Of a DNA stretch of 64,000 bases, positions 1-7,658 are shown in pieces. The translations under genes and the position numbers were made by a program. Source of the DNA: Brevibacillus reuszeri (GTDB lineage: Bacteria; Bacillota; Bacilli; Brevibacillales; Brevibacillaceae); assembly GCF_001187725.1 (NCBI RefSeq), contig NZ_LGIQ01000009.1, positions 1,368,547-1,432,546 on the forward strand. Reading direction: 5' to 3'. The notes under the pieces are model-generated. The model had not been told where the DNA came from. It ran no database searches and saw only the letters and a list, made by a program, of their open reading frames with translations. Position 1 is the first letter of the stretch. The number at the start of each line of letters is the position of its first letter.

Positions 1-847
1 GTCCGCTTTTGGCGTCGATAAACCCCATCAAATCAGGATCGTAAACCGCTGCCTGCTTTTCTGCGAAATACCTACTCAATGTCTGAACAAGGATTTTTTC
101 AGCTTCCGTTCTTCCAATGGTAACAGTGGGGTCTGGGAAAAGCTGTTCATTCCATGCTCTTTCTTGAATTTGATTCGCCGTAATTGCCTTTCCTTTATTT
201 TGTTCGTCCAAAGCTACGATATAATGCTCATTGAGAAAAGGAAGGCCGTTAACTTCGCGCAGAAATACGAACTCGTTTTGCTGTGGATTGGTAAGTGATT
301 GAACGACTTCATATTGCTTCTCGGCACCAATTTGCTGTTCCAGATACATCTTCGCTTTAGCTATTGCATCGCCTTCGCTCCCTGTTTGCACAGAATGGGC
401 AGGAACTGCAGCTTTATCCGTGGACGTACTACCATTCTTTGTGTATTCATGACCTACCTCTGCTGTTCTTGACTCCATCTGCATCGTATTTTTACCGCTT
501 TTAGGAGAAGGTGAATCAGTTGATTCGTGGTCGAGTGGAGGATTGTTCAACATGTAGGGTGGTCCTTCACTTTCATGAGGGGCAATCACCTGTTCCAAAC
601 GGCTAGGTGCTTTGTCTGACAATGAGGGGAACGCCAGTGAAACGCCCCATACTGCCAGAGCAAGACAAGCCGCAGTTTGAAATACCCTGCTTGCTCGTGT
701 TCTTGTTTTTTCTTTTCTATCCATGCCTCTTGCCTGTTCAGACAAGATAGCTTGCAGCCGCTTGATTTCATCTTTTCTAGGCTCAGGAGCATTCCCGCTC
801 AGGAGTTTGATCTGTTCATGTAGGAACTCCTCATCTTCCCAATACAT
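1..847 (-). CDS. Membrane anti-sigma factor with YcdB-like ectodomain, 3' end outside window
   Basis: The visible 282 codons begin with MYWEDEEFLHEQ and run off the left edge. A charged cytoplasmic segment of about 55 residues is followed by one hydrophobic helix (about residues 58-76) and then a Pro/Ser/Lys-rich extracytoplasmic stretch. After about residue 145 comes a region resembling YcdB/YcdC repeats ('REVNGLPFLNEHYIVALD'). The start overlaps the sigma factor stop by 17 nt and has a strong G-rich ribosome site, which indicates translational coupling. By position and topology it should hold the preceding ECF sigma factor at the membrane; that role is inferred. It parallels the gene at 55341-57536. 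The C-terminus cannot be seen. Confidence 0.75.
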   Translation of the reverse strand, partial: MYWEDEEFLHEQIKLLSGNAPEPRKDEIKRLQAILSEQARGMDRKEKTRTRASRVFQTAACLALAVWGVSLAFPSLSDKAPSRLEQVIAPHESEGPPYMLNNPPLDHESTDSPSPKSGKNTMQMESRTAEVGHEYTKNGSTSTDKAAVPAHSVQTGSEGDAIAKAKMYLEQQIGAEKQYEVVQSLTNPQQNEFVFLREVNGLPFLNEHYIVALDEQNKGKAITANQIQERAWNEQLFPDPTVTIGRTEAEKILVQTLSRYFAEKQAAVYDPDLMGFIDAKSG

Positions 848-1376
848 GATGCTCTCCCCCCTCTTCTGCTGATCGCACACTGAGCTTTTTCTGAATGAGC
901 TTGATCGCGCGATGATAGTCTACCTTTACTTTTGATTCAGATATTCCGAGCAGCTCTGCTGTTTCTTTCACACTGCATCCTTCAAGGGCACGCAAAATAA
1001 TGACCAGACGATACTTGGGTGGAAGCAAAAGAATGGCCTGTTTCAATTCCTTGTCCCGCTCCTTTTCCACAAAAATATCCTCTGGCAGGCCATCCTTGGC
1101 TGGCAGCCTTCTGAACCATAAATCTGAAAACAAGCGTTGAAATTTTTGCCGCCGATACAAGTCGATGGCAGCATGCTTGGCTATGGAAAAAATCCATGTT
1201 TTAATTTGTACCCTCCCGTCGAAACGGGGCAACGCCTGCAAGATCCTGACAAAAACCTCCTGGGCGATGTCCTCGGCATCATTTCGATTTCCGATAAAAT
1301 GATATAGGAAATAGAAAATATCCTCATAGTACGTTTCGACCAGACTCGTAATCTTCTCTTCGTAGCTTTCACCCAT
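831..1376 (-). CDS. ECF-type RNA polymerase sigma factor (module 1)
   Basis: A protein of 181 residues, the usual size for an extracytoplasmic-function sigma factor. Sigma region 2 spans about residues 14-78, with the typical 'DAEDIAQEVFVRILQ' and 'IKTWIFSIAKHAAIDLYRR' segments. Region 4 spans about residues 112-163 and contains a helix-turn-helix ('SVKETAELLGISESKVKVD'). There is no region 1 or 3. The ATG has a GGGAGGG ribosome site. It lies 71 nt after a secreted YcdB-type gene and overlaps the putative anti-sigma gene, so the three look like one operon. The 71-nt gap holds a GCCTGC/GCAGGC stem without a T tract. Target promoters cannot be read from the window. Confidence 0.93.
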   Translation of the reverse strand: MGESYEEKITSLVETYYEDIFYFLYHFIGNRNDAEDIAQEVFVRILQALPRFDGRVQIKTWIFSIAKHAAIDLYRRQKFQRLFSDLWFRRLPAKDGLPEDIFVEKERDKELKQAILLLPPKYRLVIILRALEGCSVKETAELLGISESKVKVDYHRAIKLIQKKLSVRSAEEGGEHHVLGR

Positions 1377-1447
1377 TCACTTCCCTCCCTTCTCCCATCC
1401 CACGAAGCCATGCCTGCCCCTTACGTAGAGCAGGCACAGCCTATCCG

Positions 1448-2947
1448 CTATTTCGAAGGGATACTTTTCCCTGACACTGCATCGACATACTCCAGCACGT
1501 CTTTATTCGCCACAGGCTTGTAAACCAACAGAGGGGTCACTGATCTCTTGCTATCGATTACAGGAGAAAAATACATCAACTGTAGTGGATGATTCTTCAA
1601 GTACTCTTGTGCTGCCTGTTCACGTGAAACGATTTTCGCCGGATCAGGATACGTGACATTCGCTGATTGTGAAAAATCGCCCGACAATCCAATCAGTTTC
1701 CCTGTCTCTTTACTGAGCGTCACTTGATACATTTGGTTCAATACAGGAAGCCCGTTATGTGTGCCGTAAAAGGTGAAGCTGTAGGACGTGTCCTCACTCA
1801 GATGGGAATCTGAATCTAACGCTACCGCTTTCGTCTCAGCATTCAGATAGGTTTGCAAGACCTCGACTGCTGTTTTTTTGGCAGCTTCTAGCGCGATTTT
1901 TTGTGTCGGTACTGAAGACTTGGCCGCTTCCAGACTCAACTCCATGACTTGCCCATTCCCTTGCTTTACGGAAGCTTTCGCAATCTGGTTTCCTTTTTTC
2001 CAAACGTAATCCTGCACTTTGCCGTTTGGCCCCTCTTCCGGTGATCGCTCAACAAAGGTGGCGTCTGCTGTATCGAATCCGATGAGGTTTTTCAGCAAAG
2101 TTGCTGCTTCCCCTTTATTCCTTGCAATCAAGGCTTTGCTTTGGGGTGATACTGGAATGAGGGGAGCGGACAGGTTAGGCTGACTGTAGAATTTCGCGTG
2201 CTCTGTCTCCACCGATTGACCTGTCTTAGCATCGAGTACACCTGACCATGAAACATGATAGGTCAAGATCATGCCACTTCCGTCTTTCTGCAGGCGATAA
2301 GCAGGTGTCATCCGGTCAATAACTGCTTGCTGGGCCTGTGCTAGGGGAATAGCTGCATCTGGCTTTGGCAAGCTTGCGGGAACTGGCGGCGCACCATCCG
2401 CCATCAACATGATCACTTCACCGTTTCCATTCACCCCAACGAGCAGAAAACGTTCATCAAACAATATTCCGTTTACAACGTATTGGTAGGCGAGATCTCC
2501 AAGCTTTTCGGATTTTTGAGAATCAAACTGGTATTCTTCAGCTGATTTCCCCAGTAATCCCTGTAAAAACGAATCTGCTTTTTTCTTCTGTACATCAAGC
2601 GGCAGTTCTTCCCCATCTGCTTCACCGGCTTGATATTCGAAGCTCTGAATGCCTCCTGTCTTTTTATCCAGATAGATGGTCATAGATGGAGAGGGATCAT
2701 TCTCTAGCCGCTTGCGCTCGATAACTATTACATCGCTTGCCTCGTCCTGCCTCATTTTTTGAACAGGTAACTGCTTCATATAAGGAAGCAGTTCTGCCAA
2801 TTTGTCGATGGTGGCTTGTGCTAATCCCTGTGTAGATACTTCTTGCTTTCTGCTAAATTGCGTGCCTTTATCTGCTGCACATGCAGGGCTTGCTGTCAAA
2901 AGGGTTGCTGCAATAACTAACTTGACGGCTCCGTTCCAATTTTTCAT
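1448..2947 (-). CDS. Secreted YcdB/YcdC-domain protein
   Basis: A protein of 499 residues with a classical signal peptide (positive start, hydrophobic stretch about 8-20, likely cleavage near residue 25) and no later membrane helix, so probably exported. The body is built of repeated units of the YcdB/YcdC type (conserved 'SREQAAQEYLKNHPLQL' and 'GLPVLNQMYQVTL' motifs). The same motifs occur in the ectodomain of the anti-sigma factor at 55341-57536 ('SKEKAVEQYLRAMPLKL'). It is the first gene of the sigma operon 2947-<1. The biochemical role of this repeat family is not established; a part in envelope sensing or in modulating the anti-sigma is inferred from the operon. Confidence 0.8.
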   Translation of the reverse strand: MKNWNGAVKLVIAATLLTASPACAADKGTQFSRKQEVSTQGLAQATIDKLAELLPYMKQLPVQKMRQDEASDVIVIERKRLENDPSPSMTIYLDKKTGGIQSFEYQAGEADGEELPLDVQKKKADSFLQGLLGKSAEEYQFDSQKSEKLGDLAYQYVVNGILFDERFLLVGVNGNGEVIMLMADGAPPVPASLPKPDAAIPLAQAQQAVIDRMTPAYRLQKDGSGMILTYHVSWSGVLDAKTGQSVETEHAKFYSQPNLSAPLIPVSPQSKALIARNKGEAATLLKNLIGFDTADATFVERSPEEGPNGKVQDYVWKKGNQIAKASVKQGNGQVMELSLEAAKSSVPTQKIALEAAKKTAVEVLQTYLNAETKAVALDSDSHLSEDTSYSFTFYGTHNGLPVLNQMYQVTLSKETGKLIGLSGDFSQSANVTYPDPAKIVSREQAAQEYLKNHPLQLMYFSPVIDSKRSVTPLLVYKPVANKDVLEYVDAVSGKSIPSK

Positions 2948-3098
2948 GTACTTTTTCCTCCGTTAGTGTTTTTTGTTGCTCATTGCTTTATTCGAACGAG
3001 TACAGGAAAGGTTACAAATTTTCCCTTCTTTTTTCAAAAGCTTGTCCACTTTTCGGACTCGACACTTTCGCTTTCACGTGCAGTTGCCCAAACCGAAA

Positions 3099-3124
3099 AA
3101 AACGACCTCGCTCAAGGTCGTTTT
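3099..3124. terminator. Terminator hairpin, 10-bp stem
   Basis: A perfect inverted repeat AAAACGACCT / AGGTCGTTTT with a 6-nt loop, and A/T runs on both sides. It lies 17 nt past the stop of the 34-codon gene at 3141-3245 and would stop its transcript. It also protects the sigma operon from readthrough. Confidence 0.85.
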
Positions 3125-3140
3125 GTCTATACGAGCAAAT

Positions 3141-3245
3141 TTAGTCTCGATCGGTATTAAATAAGAACAGTAGAACGACCACAACAATAATAATCCAAAA
3201 TAGCTCATCATTATCACGGTCAAAAAAACCATCGAACAGACCCAT
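3141..3245 (-). CDS. Small single-span membrane peptide, 34 aa
   Basis: An ORF of 34 codons beginning MGLFDGFFDRDNDELF and continuing into a single hydrophobic helix (about residues 17-29, I/V/L/F only) with a charged tail (NTDRD). The ATG is preceded by a strong GGAAAGGGGGA ribosome site about 8 nt upstream, and a perfect terminator follows, so the unit is a complete monocistronic gene. The shape (acidic head, one helix, very short tail) resembles small sporulation-associated membrane peptides of Bacillales. I do not recognise a named family and infer only a membrane location. Confidence 0.7.
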   Translation of the reverse strand: MGLFDGFFDRDNDELFWIIIVVVVLLFLFNTDRD

Positions 3246-3336
3246 AGTGGAGTCCCCCTTTCCTTCTCTCTACAGCCTATGCAACAGACTAGACATGTGT
3301 CAGTACTTGGAAGAGCCCAAAAATGGAGGGGATGTT

Positions 3337-4386
3337 CTACCTCAGTTTGGCCCAGATCAAATGTACATACTCAGTTAGCTGCCTCACTTCTGTAACAAAG
3401 CCCAAAGAATCAAGCTCTGCGAGCAAACGGGATCGATCTGCGTAGCATCTGTCCAGGATTTGTGAAAGCGCTTCTTCTTCTCCCTGTCGCCGCAAATGAT
3501 CCAAGTGTGCGTGACGATGGTCCTGATCCACAAACATTAAATCCGCAATAACCAGCCTACCTCCAGGCTTTAAAACCCTGCGACACTCCGCCAAGGCAAG
3601 TAACTTCTGATCATCTGTCAAATGGTGCAGGGCATAGCTCGTGGCAACAAAATCAAAATCATTTTCAAGAAACGGAAAAGCAAAAAAGGTGCCCAGCTTG
3701 GTCTCCACCTCAGGGGATTTCCGCCGACATTGAAGGAGCATTTGTGGCGATTGATCAAAACCACTCATCTGCACTCCCATTTGAATGAACCGACTAGCGA
3801 GATTCCCTGTTCCTGTTCCCGCATCCAGCCCAGACTCTCCTGGCTTCGGGGCTACTGCCCCCACCACTTGATCCAGGATCTCATGATAAAACGCATGTGT
3901 GTTGAATCCTTCCTGTTCGCGGGTTACCAGTTCGTCATACTGGTCTGCGATTTGATTGAAATTCCATCGATCCACCCAATTATCGCGTGTTTGACGCAGC
4001 CGCTTGTTTGCTTCTGCCAGTTCGTACAAGGCCCCTGGATCGATCTGCTGATCTCTTTTGACACGTTCAATCATCGCCTCAGTGGTCGCTATTACCTTAC
4101 TCATCTCTACCCATCTGCTGTACATGAACGAGCGCTGCAGCTCCAAATAATGCAGCAGGCTGCCCTCTGCTTCGTTTTGCTCTTGCAATAGCTCACGAAT
4201 ATCCTCAATGGGCATGCCCACTTCGCGCAACGTAATAATCGTCTGCAATCGCCAAACATCTTCTTCCGAAAAATGACGATAACCAGATTCATCCGCCTTT
4301 TTAGGCTGAATCAGTCCTTTTTCCTCGTAAAAGCGGATTGCTCGAGGTGTAATATGCAGCCTCCGTGCGATATCCTTGATTTGCAT
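3337..4386 (-). CDS. MerR-type regulator fused to SAM-dependent methyltransferase
   Basis: A protein of 349 residues with two clear parts. Residues 1-75 are a MerR winged helix-turn-helix ('IKDIARRLHITPRAIRFYEEKG', here in two overlapping blocks), followed by a coiled-coil dimer helix to about residue 130. Residues about 145-349 form a class I methyltransferase: motif I 'GLDAGTGTG' at 186-194, 'FVATSYALHHL' at 246-256 and 'LKPGGRLVIAD' at 272-282. MerR effector domains usually bind ligands, so the methyltransferase probably acts as sensor, enzyme or both; substrate unknown. It is monocistronic by position and no obvious MerR operator was located in the short upstream gap. Confidence 0.88.
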   Translation of the reverse strand: MQIKDIARRLHITPRAIRFYEEKGLIQPKKADESGYRHFSEEDVWRLQTIITLREVGMPIEDIRELLQEQNEAEGSLLHYLELQRSFMYSRWVEMSKVIATTEAMIERVKRDQQIDPGALYELAEANKRLRQTRDNWVDRWNFNQIADQYDELVTREQEGFNTHAFYHEILDQVVGAVAPKPGESGLDAGTGTGNLASRFIQMGVQMSGFDQSPQMLLQCRRKSPEVETKLGTFFAFPFLENDFDFVATSYALHHLTDDQKLLALAECRRVLKPGGRLVIADLMFVDQDHRHAHLDHLRRQGEEEALSQILDRCYADRSRLLAELDSLGFVTEVRQLTEYVHLIWAKLR

Positions 4387-4461
4387 GAGATTCCTCTCCC
4401 AGATGATTTCTTACTTTGTATCATAAACCTTACCGTTACGTGAATGTACAGTCTAAAATTG

Positions 4462-4489
4462 AAAAAAGCCGCTTGGGTTCATCCCAGCA
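4462..4489 (-). terminator. Probable terminator of the CBS gene
   Basis: On the minus strand a GCTGGG / CCCAAGC stem with a short loop is followed by a TTTTTT run. It begins about 30 nt after the CBS gene stop. The stem is short and imperfect. Confidence 0.5.
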
Positions 4490-4520
4490 GCTCCTTCTCT
4501 TGCCGATCGACTTTCTTCTA

Positions 4521-4961
4521 TTAATGCGTAGCTGGTTCGGAAATTTCTTGCAGAGCATCACTCGCCTCGTCATGGTGAACCTGGCGAATCGCCATGTCAG
4601 CAAGTGCTACGATCCCTGCGAGCTTGCCATGTTCTACAACAGGCAGGCGACGAATTTGGTGCTGCGCCATGATTTTCGCTGCTTCATCCACCGTCATTCC
4701 TGGTTGACCCAAAATAATGTCTCTTGTCATCACTACCTCTGTTGCCGTTGAGCCTTCATGCTTTTCAGCCAGCCCTCGAATGACGATATCACGGTCGGTA
4801 ATGACCCCTATCACATCTTCTTTCTCGTCCACTACCGGAATCACACCGACATTCCAGTCGCGCATCTTGCAAGCTACCTCATACACATTATCCTTAAGCG
4901 TCACAGTTGCGACATCTTTCGTCATAATTTCACGTAATGTGCGGTTTTCTACCTTCGCCAT
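4521..4961 (-). CDS. Tandem CBS-domain protein
   Basis: A 146-residue cytosolic protein made of two CBS motifs (about residues 10-66 and 74-132) and nothing else. Typical signatures are 'NVGVIPVVDEKEDVIGVITDRDI' (read in two blocks) and 'IRRLPVVEHGKLAGIVALAD'. Paired CBS motifs form a Bateman module that usually binds adenosine nucleotides. Stand-alone proteins of this size are common in Bacillales (YhcV/YkuL type) and their partner is mostly unknown. The ATG has a GGAGGAGA ribosome site 6 nt upstream. No operon partner is close. Confidence 0.9.
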   Translation of the reverse strand: MAKVENRTLREIMTKDVATVTLKDNVYEVACKMRDWNVGVIPVVDEKEDVIGVITDRDIVIRGLAEKHEGSTATEVVMTRDIILGQPGMTVDEAAKIMAQHQIRRLPVVEHGKLAGIVALADMAIRQVHHDEASDALQEISEPATH

Positions 4962-5112
4962 GTCAGTCTCCTCCTTTTGCTAATGAACGATTGTAGTGTG
5001 TCCTGCTACCTATCGTTTCATGCGCCAACCGGGACATGTGTCATGATTTTTCTGACTAGAGAAGACACATCCCCTATGTTAAGATGAAAGCATGGTCCTT
5101 GTGATTGTAGCC

Positions 5113-5149
5113 AAAAAGGCCGTACGGGTGCCTCATCACCCGTACGGCC
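5113..5149 (-). terminator. Terminator of the toxin mRNA
   Basis: A perfect 13-bp stem GGCCGTACGGGTG / CACCCGTACGGCC (arms 5118-5130 and 5137-5149) with a 6-nt loop is followed on the minus strand by TTTTT. An outer TTGTAGC / GCTACAA pair (5105-5111 and 5154-5160) extends it. It closes the toxin transcript about 85 nt after the stop codon and would make a very stable 3' end. Confidence 0.85.
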
Positions 5150-5200
5150 GTAAGCTACAACAGTCGTTCCTACATGGGAGTCGGCTCACAGTACCAGCTC

Positions 5201-5243
5201 GTAGACCTCCTGGCTGTCTAGCTCAAGGGAGGTCTACTTTTTT
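5201..5243 (+). terminator. Plus-strand terminator overlapping the toxin 3' end
   Basis: A perfect 10-bp stem GTAGACCTCC / GGAGGTCTAC (5201-5210 and 5228-5237) is followed by TTTTTT on the plus strand. No plus-strand protein gene lies just upstream, so it most likely ends the antisense RNA. The GGAGG of the stem is read on the plus strand and is not the toxin ribosome site. Confidence 0.8.
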
Positions 5244-5314
5244 CGACTAGAAGACAGCATCACTACTAAAGTCCCAAATGTCAACATTAGACTTAGTGCC
5301 TCGAATACTGTCAT
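5234..5314 (-). CDS. Putative holin-like type I toxin, 26 aa
   Basis: An ORF of 26 codons starting MTVFEALSLML, with one hydrophobic helix (about residues 3-20) and a basic end SSSRKK. It matches the small 'putative holin-like toxin' family of Bacillales (TxpA/BsrG-like membrane peptides that depolarise the membrane). It has its own extended -10 promoter, an AGGGGGTGA ribosome site inside a hairpin, a strong 3' terminator and a converging plus-strand terminator over its 3' end, all expected of a type I toxin. Toxicity is inferred from the family and layout. It lies between unrelated housekeeping genes, with no prophage genes nearby. Confidence 0.85.
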   Translation of the reverse strand: MTVFEALSLMLTFGTLVVMLSSSRKK

Positions 5315-5319
5315 GGTAT

Positions 5320-5341
5320 CACCCCCTCTCATTCGGGGATG
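5320..5341 (-). promoter_or_regulatory. Hairpin sequestering the toxin ribosome binding site
   Basis: In the toxin 5' leader CATCCCC (5335-5341) can pair with GGGGGTG (5320-5326), which is the Shine-Dalgarno sequence 5 nt before the ATG. Masked ribosome sites that delay translation are typical of type I toxin mRNAs. The pairing includes one G-U and has a loop of about 8 nt. Confidence 0.6.
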
Positions 5342-5379
5342 CCGACCGCCCTTGAGAAACCGAACTATTGTAGTAACAA

Positions 5380-5409
5380 ATTATACCATATCTATCCAAT
5401 CATGGTCAT
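5380..5409 (-). promoter_or_regulatory. Toxin promoter with extended -10
   Basis: On the minus strand TGGTATAAT gives a perfect extended -10 (TATAAT at 5385-5380). ATGACC (5409-5404) is a fair -35 at an 18-nt spacer. The transcript would start about 60 nt before the toxin ATG. Confidence 0.65.
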
Positions 5410-5499
5410 CCATCCACAATACCGACTTATCCATTGCGATTCTTCCAAAAACAGACTATGATGAATAAGTGAATATCACCATTTGTAGGAGGAAATAGA

Positions 5500-5844
5500 A
5501 TGGTTATTAAAGACACTGGGGTTGGCACTAAAGAAGTCTTTTTCGCCGATCTGGAGCATTACATGAATGAGCTCGGATTTGACCGCGGCGCATGGGATTA
5601 CAAGCACGCTACATACGACTATAAAATCCAAGATAAAGGAAACGTTTTCTATCTGCGTATCGAAGCAAACGTGACCCAAGGTAAACTGGAAGACACCCAT
5701 GCGGTTCTCAAGCTGGAAGACCCTTACATGGGTAAGCACCTGTTCCCGCACGGTCTGGACTACGACTTCCCAATGCCTGACTCTGTTGTGAAAACAGCCA
5801 AGCTCAAGCTGCAAATGCTGAACGAAAAACTGTCTTCGCACTAG
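5500..5844 (+). CDS. yugN: YugN-like family protein
   Basis: A 114-residue soluble protein (MVIKDTGVGTKEVFFADLEH...) that matches the YugN-like family of Bacillales in length and in its aromatic- and charge-rich body. The C-terminal part carries 'LEDPYMGKHLFPHGLDYDFP'. There is no signal peptide or membrane helix. The ATG follows an AGGAGG site 8 nt upstream. The function of the family is unknown. A hairpin ACAGAGAG / CTCTCTGT lies at 5871-5893 between it and the next gene, with no T tract, so some readthrough into the FtsW-like gene is possible. Confidence 0.85.
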   Translation: MVIKDTGVGTKEVFFADLEHYMNELGFDRGAWDYKHATYDYKIQDKGNVFYLRIEANVTQGKLEDTHAVLKLEDPYMGKHLFPHGLDYDFPMPDSVVKTAKLKLQMLNEKLSSH

Positions 5845-5916
5845 AATACAAATCGAAATTGCACTGCGTTACAGAGAGGTCTCCCCTCTCTGTTTCACGT
5901 AGAGGGGGGTTTTATC

Positions 5917-7086
5917 ATGAAGACGAGGGGCGTTCCTGATTTTTTGCTCCTGTTTTTAACCGCCCTGATTGTCGGGTTTGGCATCACAATGGTACTGAGC
6001 TCCAGCTCTATTTTTGCCTTGACCAGCTTTACCTCCAACGGCTGCTCTTACTGTGGTGGCGATGAGCTGTATTTTGTCAAGCGGCAAATCCTTTTTTTGG
6101 TTGTCGGAGTAATCGGGATGCTAATCGCGATGAACATCCCCATCTCCTTTTACAAGCGTAATTTTTTGCCAATCGCAATAATTAGCTTGTTTTCTTTAAT
6201 TCTGGTGTTGATCCCTGGGATCGGCCAGAAAATTAATGGTGCACGCTCCTGGTTTAAATTGGGCTCGTTTAACCTCCAGTCAGCAGAGTTCGCCAAGCTG
6301 GGTTTGATCTTGTACCTAGCGGCGATCATCGCAAAAAAAGGAGACGGTATCCGAAACCTAAAAAAAGGCTTAATGCCGCTATTGATGGTTATCGGTGTCT
6401 TTTTTTTCCTGGTCTTGATCCAGCCTGACCTGGGTACATCGGGCATCCTTTTAGGAAGTGCCTTGATTGTTTTGGTGTGTGGAGGAGCACGTCTCGGCCA
6501 TCTCATTTTTCTTGGCGTGCCCGTTGTCTCAGTAACTCTCTTGGTCTACATCTCCACAAAAGAGCATGCTTCGAACCGGTTTGCATCCTACCTGGACCCT
6601 TGGAGCGATCCGCTATATACCGGGTACAACATCATTCAGTCGTTGATCGCGATCGCCCACGGAGGCATATCCGGTACTGGATTTGGGAAAAGCATTCAAA
6701 AATACTTGTACTTGCCTGAGCGACATACCGATTTCATTTTCTCGATCATTACAGAAGAAATAGGGTTTATTGGTACCTCAATCTTCTTGCTGGTGTACTT
6801 GTTGTTTTTGTTGCGTGGCATACATATTTGCCTGCGGGTGAAAGATACCTTCGCCTGCCTCGCGGGGATTGGTGTCGTCAGCATGATCGGAATCCAAGCT
6901 ATTATGAATATCGGCGGTGTAACCGGATTTATTCCGCTTACAGGGGTCCCCCTTCCGTTTATCAGCTATGGGGGCTCTTCGCTACTTGTCTGTCTGATTT
7001 CTACAGGCTTTCTCCTGAGCGTTTCCAGGGAGGTCAGCAGGCAGAAGGTGGACGAGCAATTACAGAAACAACCGTATTCCATGTAG
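5917..7086 (+). CDS. FtsW/RodA/SpoVE-family (SEDS) protein
   Basis: A 389-residue polytopic membrane protein of about ten helices with the SEDS signature near the end ('FIPLTGVPLPFISYGGSS'). SEDS proteins polymerise lipid II into peptidoglycan, usually with a class B penicillin-binding protein. The internal segments 'GARSWFKLGSFNLQSAEFAK' and 'QPDLGTS' are typical. Whether it works in division, elongation or sporulation cannot be decided, since no PBP or mur gene is adjacent. The ATG has a GAGGGGGG ribosome site. A CGGC-type CxxC (SNGCSYCGG) in the first external loop is unusual and could hold a disulfide. Confidence 0.92.
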   Translation: MKTRGVPDFLLLFLTALIVGFGITMVLSSSSIFALTSFTSNGCSYCGGDELYFVKRQILFLVVGVIGMLIAMNIPISFYKRNFLPIAIISLFSLILVLIPGIGQKINGARSWFKLGSFNLQSAEFAKLGLILYLAAIIAKKGDGIRNLKKGLMPLLMVIGVFFFLVLIQPDLGTSGILLGSALIVLVCGGARLGHLIFLGVPVVSVTLLVYISTKEHASNRFASYLDPWSDPLYTGYNIIQSLIAIAHGGISGTGFGKSIQKYLYLPERHTDFIFSIITEEIGFIGTSIFLLVYLLFLLRGIHICLRVKDTFACLAGIGVVSMIGIQAIMNIGGVTGFIPLTGVPLPFISYGGSSLLVCLISTGFLLSVSREVSRQKVDEQLQKQPYSM

Positions 7087-7111
7087 CTTCACCGAAGAAA
7101 ACTGAAAATGA

Positions 7112-7149
7112 AAAACGACCTGCGAGGCTACGCAGGTCGTTTTATTTTT
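7112..7149 (+). terminator. Terminator after the FtsW-like gene
   Basis: A perfect stem AAACGACCTGCG / CGCAGGTCGTTT with a 6-nt loop followed by TTTATTTTTA. It begins 26 nt after the stop codon. The A run on the other side could also serve minus-strand transcripts. Confidence 0.85.
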
Positions 7150-7241
7150 ATATAGGGTAAAAGCTTCTGACTGTATTTGCTGGCTTGTCATCTTCACATA
7201 ATCAATCGGGGTAGGAACGTAATGTATCTGGATCATCTTAC

Positions 7242-7580
7242 TTATGGGGTATTGATTTCAATGGTTTCGACACGCACATTTACTGCTTCTACGAAAAGAC
7301 CGGTTAATGCTTCAACAGCTTCCTTTACCTTCTCTTGAAGCGTGCGACATACCTGATGAATCTGTGTTCCATAAAGGACAGACACGCGCATGTCGATGGT
7401 TACTTTGTCGTCTGCGACAAATACCGTGATCCCTTTTGCCCCTCCATTGATTTTTTTCGCCAAATCCTGATACAGTCCACCGGAACGAATAGAAACCTCT
7501 AACACTTCTTCAACCGCTACTCCAGCAATGACTGCAATCACTTGATCTGCTACTTTGATATCACCGAGCCTGTCAGCCAT
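7242..7580 (-). CDS. Asp23/Gls24-family envelope stress protein
   Basis: A 112-residue cytosolic protein of the Asp23/Gls24 (YqhY/YloU) family. It shows 'GDIKVADQVIAVIAGVAVEE' near the start, the glycine-rich 'GLYQDLAKKINGGAKGI' middle and the 'VDMRVSV...VCRTLQEKVKEAVEALTG' type end. Family members lie at the membrane periphery, or next to fatty-acid or cell-wall genes. Here the gene sits alone between an FtsW-like gene and a ThDP enzyme. The ATG has a GAGGAGGAC ribosome site. Function in this host is not known. Confidence 0.9.
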   Translation of the reverse strand: MADRLGDIKVADQVIAVIAGVAVEEVLEVSIRSGGLYQDLAKKINGGAKGITVFVADDKVTIDMRVSVLYGTQIHQVCRTLQEKVKEAVEALTGLFVEAVNVRVETIEINTP

Positions 7581-7658
7581 CTGGACGTCCTCCTCTTCGC
7601 CCGAATAGTTCGCTTTACCTATCTGGGTACCTTTACCTTTTTATTCATTATAAACAAA

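Larger units (their letters stand above)
5086..5243 (+). ncRNA. Predicted antisense RNA antitoxin to the holin-like toxin
   Basis: An RNA made from the plus strand would end at the strong terminator 5201-5243, whose T run directly overlaps the 3' end of the toxin ORF. It would pair with more than 100 nt of the toxin mRNA 3' region (5113-5243). This is the layout of the txpA/RatA and bsrG/SR4 type I systems. A weak promoter, CTGACT at 5052-5057 and TATGTT at 5075-5080 with a 17-nt spacer, could start it near 5086. The RNA itself, its start and its length are inferred; only the terminator is strong sequence evidence. Confidence 0.42.

Noticed and set aside
3622..4191. 189-codon plus-strand frame within the MerR-methyltransferase gene
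   Set aside because: Antisense shadow with no ribosome site and no family features.
5118..5149. Treating the 13-bp palindrome as a repressor operator or attachment site
   Set aside because: On the minus strand it is followed by a T run and sits at the end of the toxin mRNA, so a terminator explains it better.
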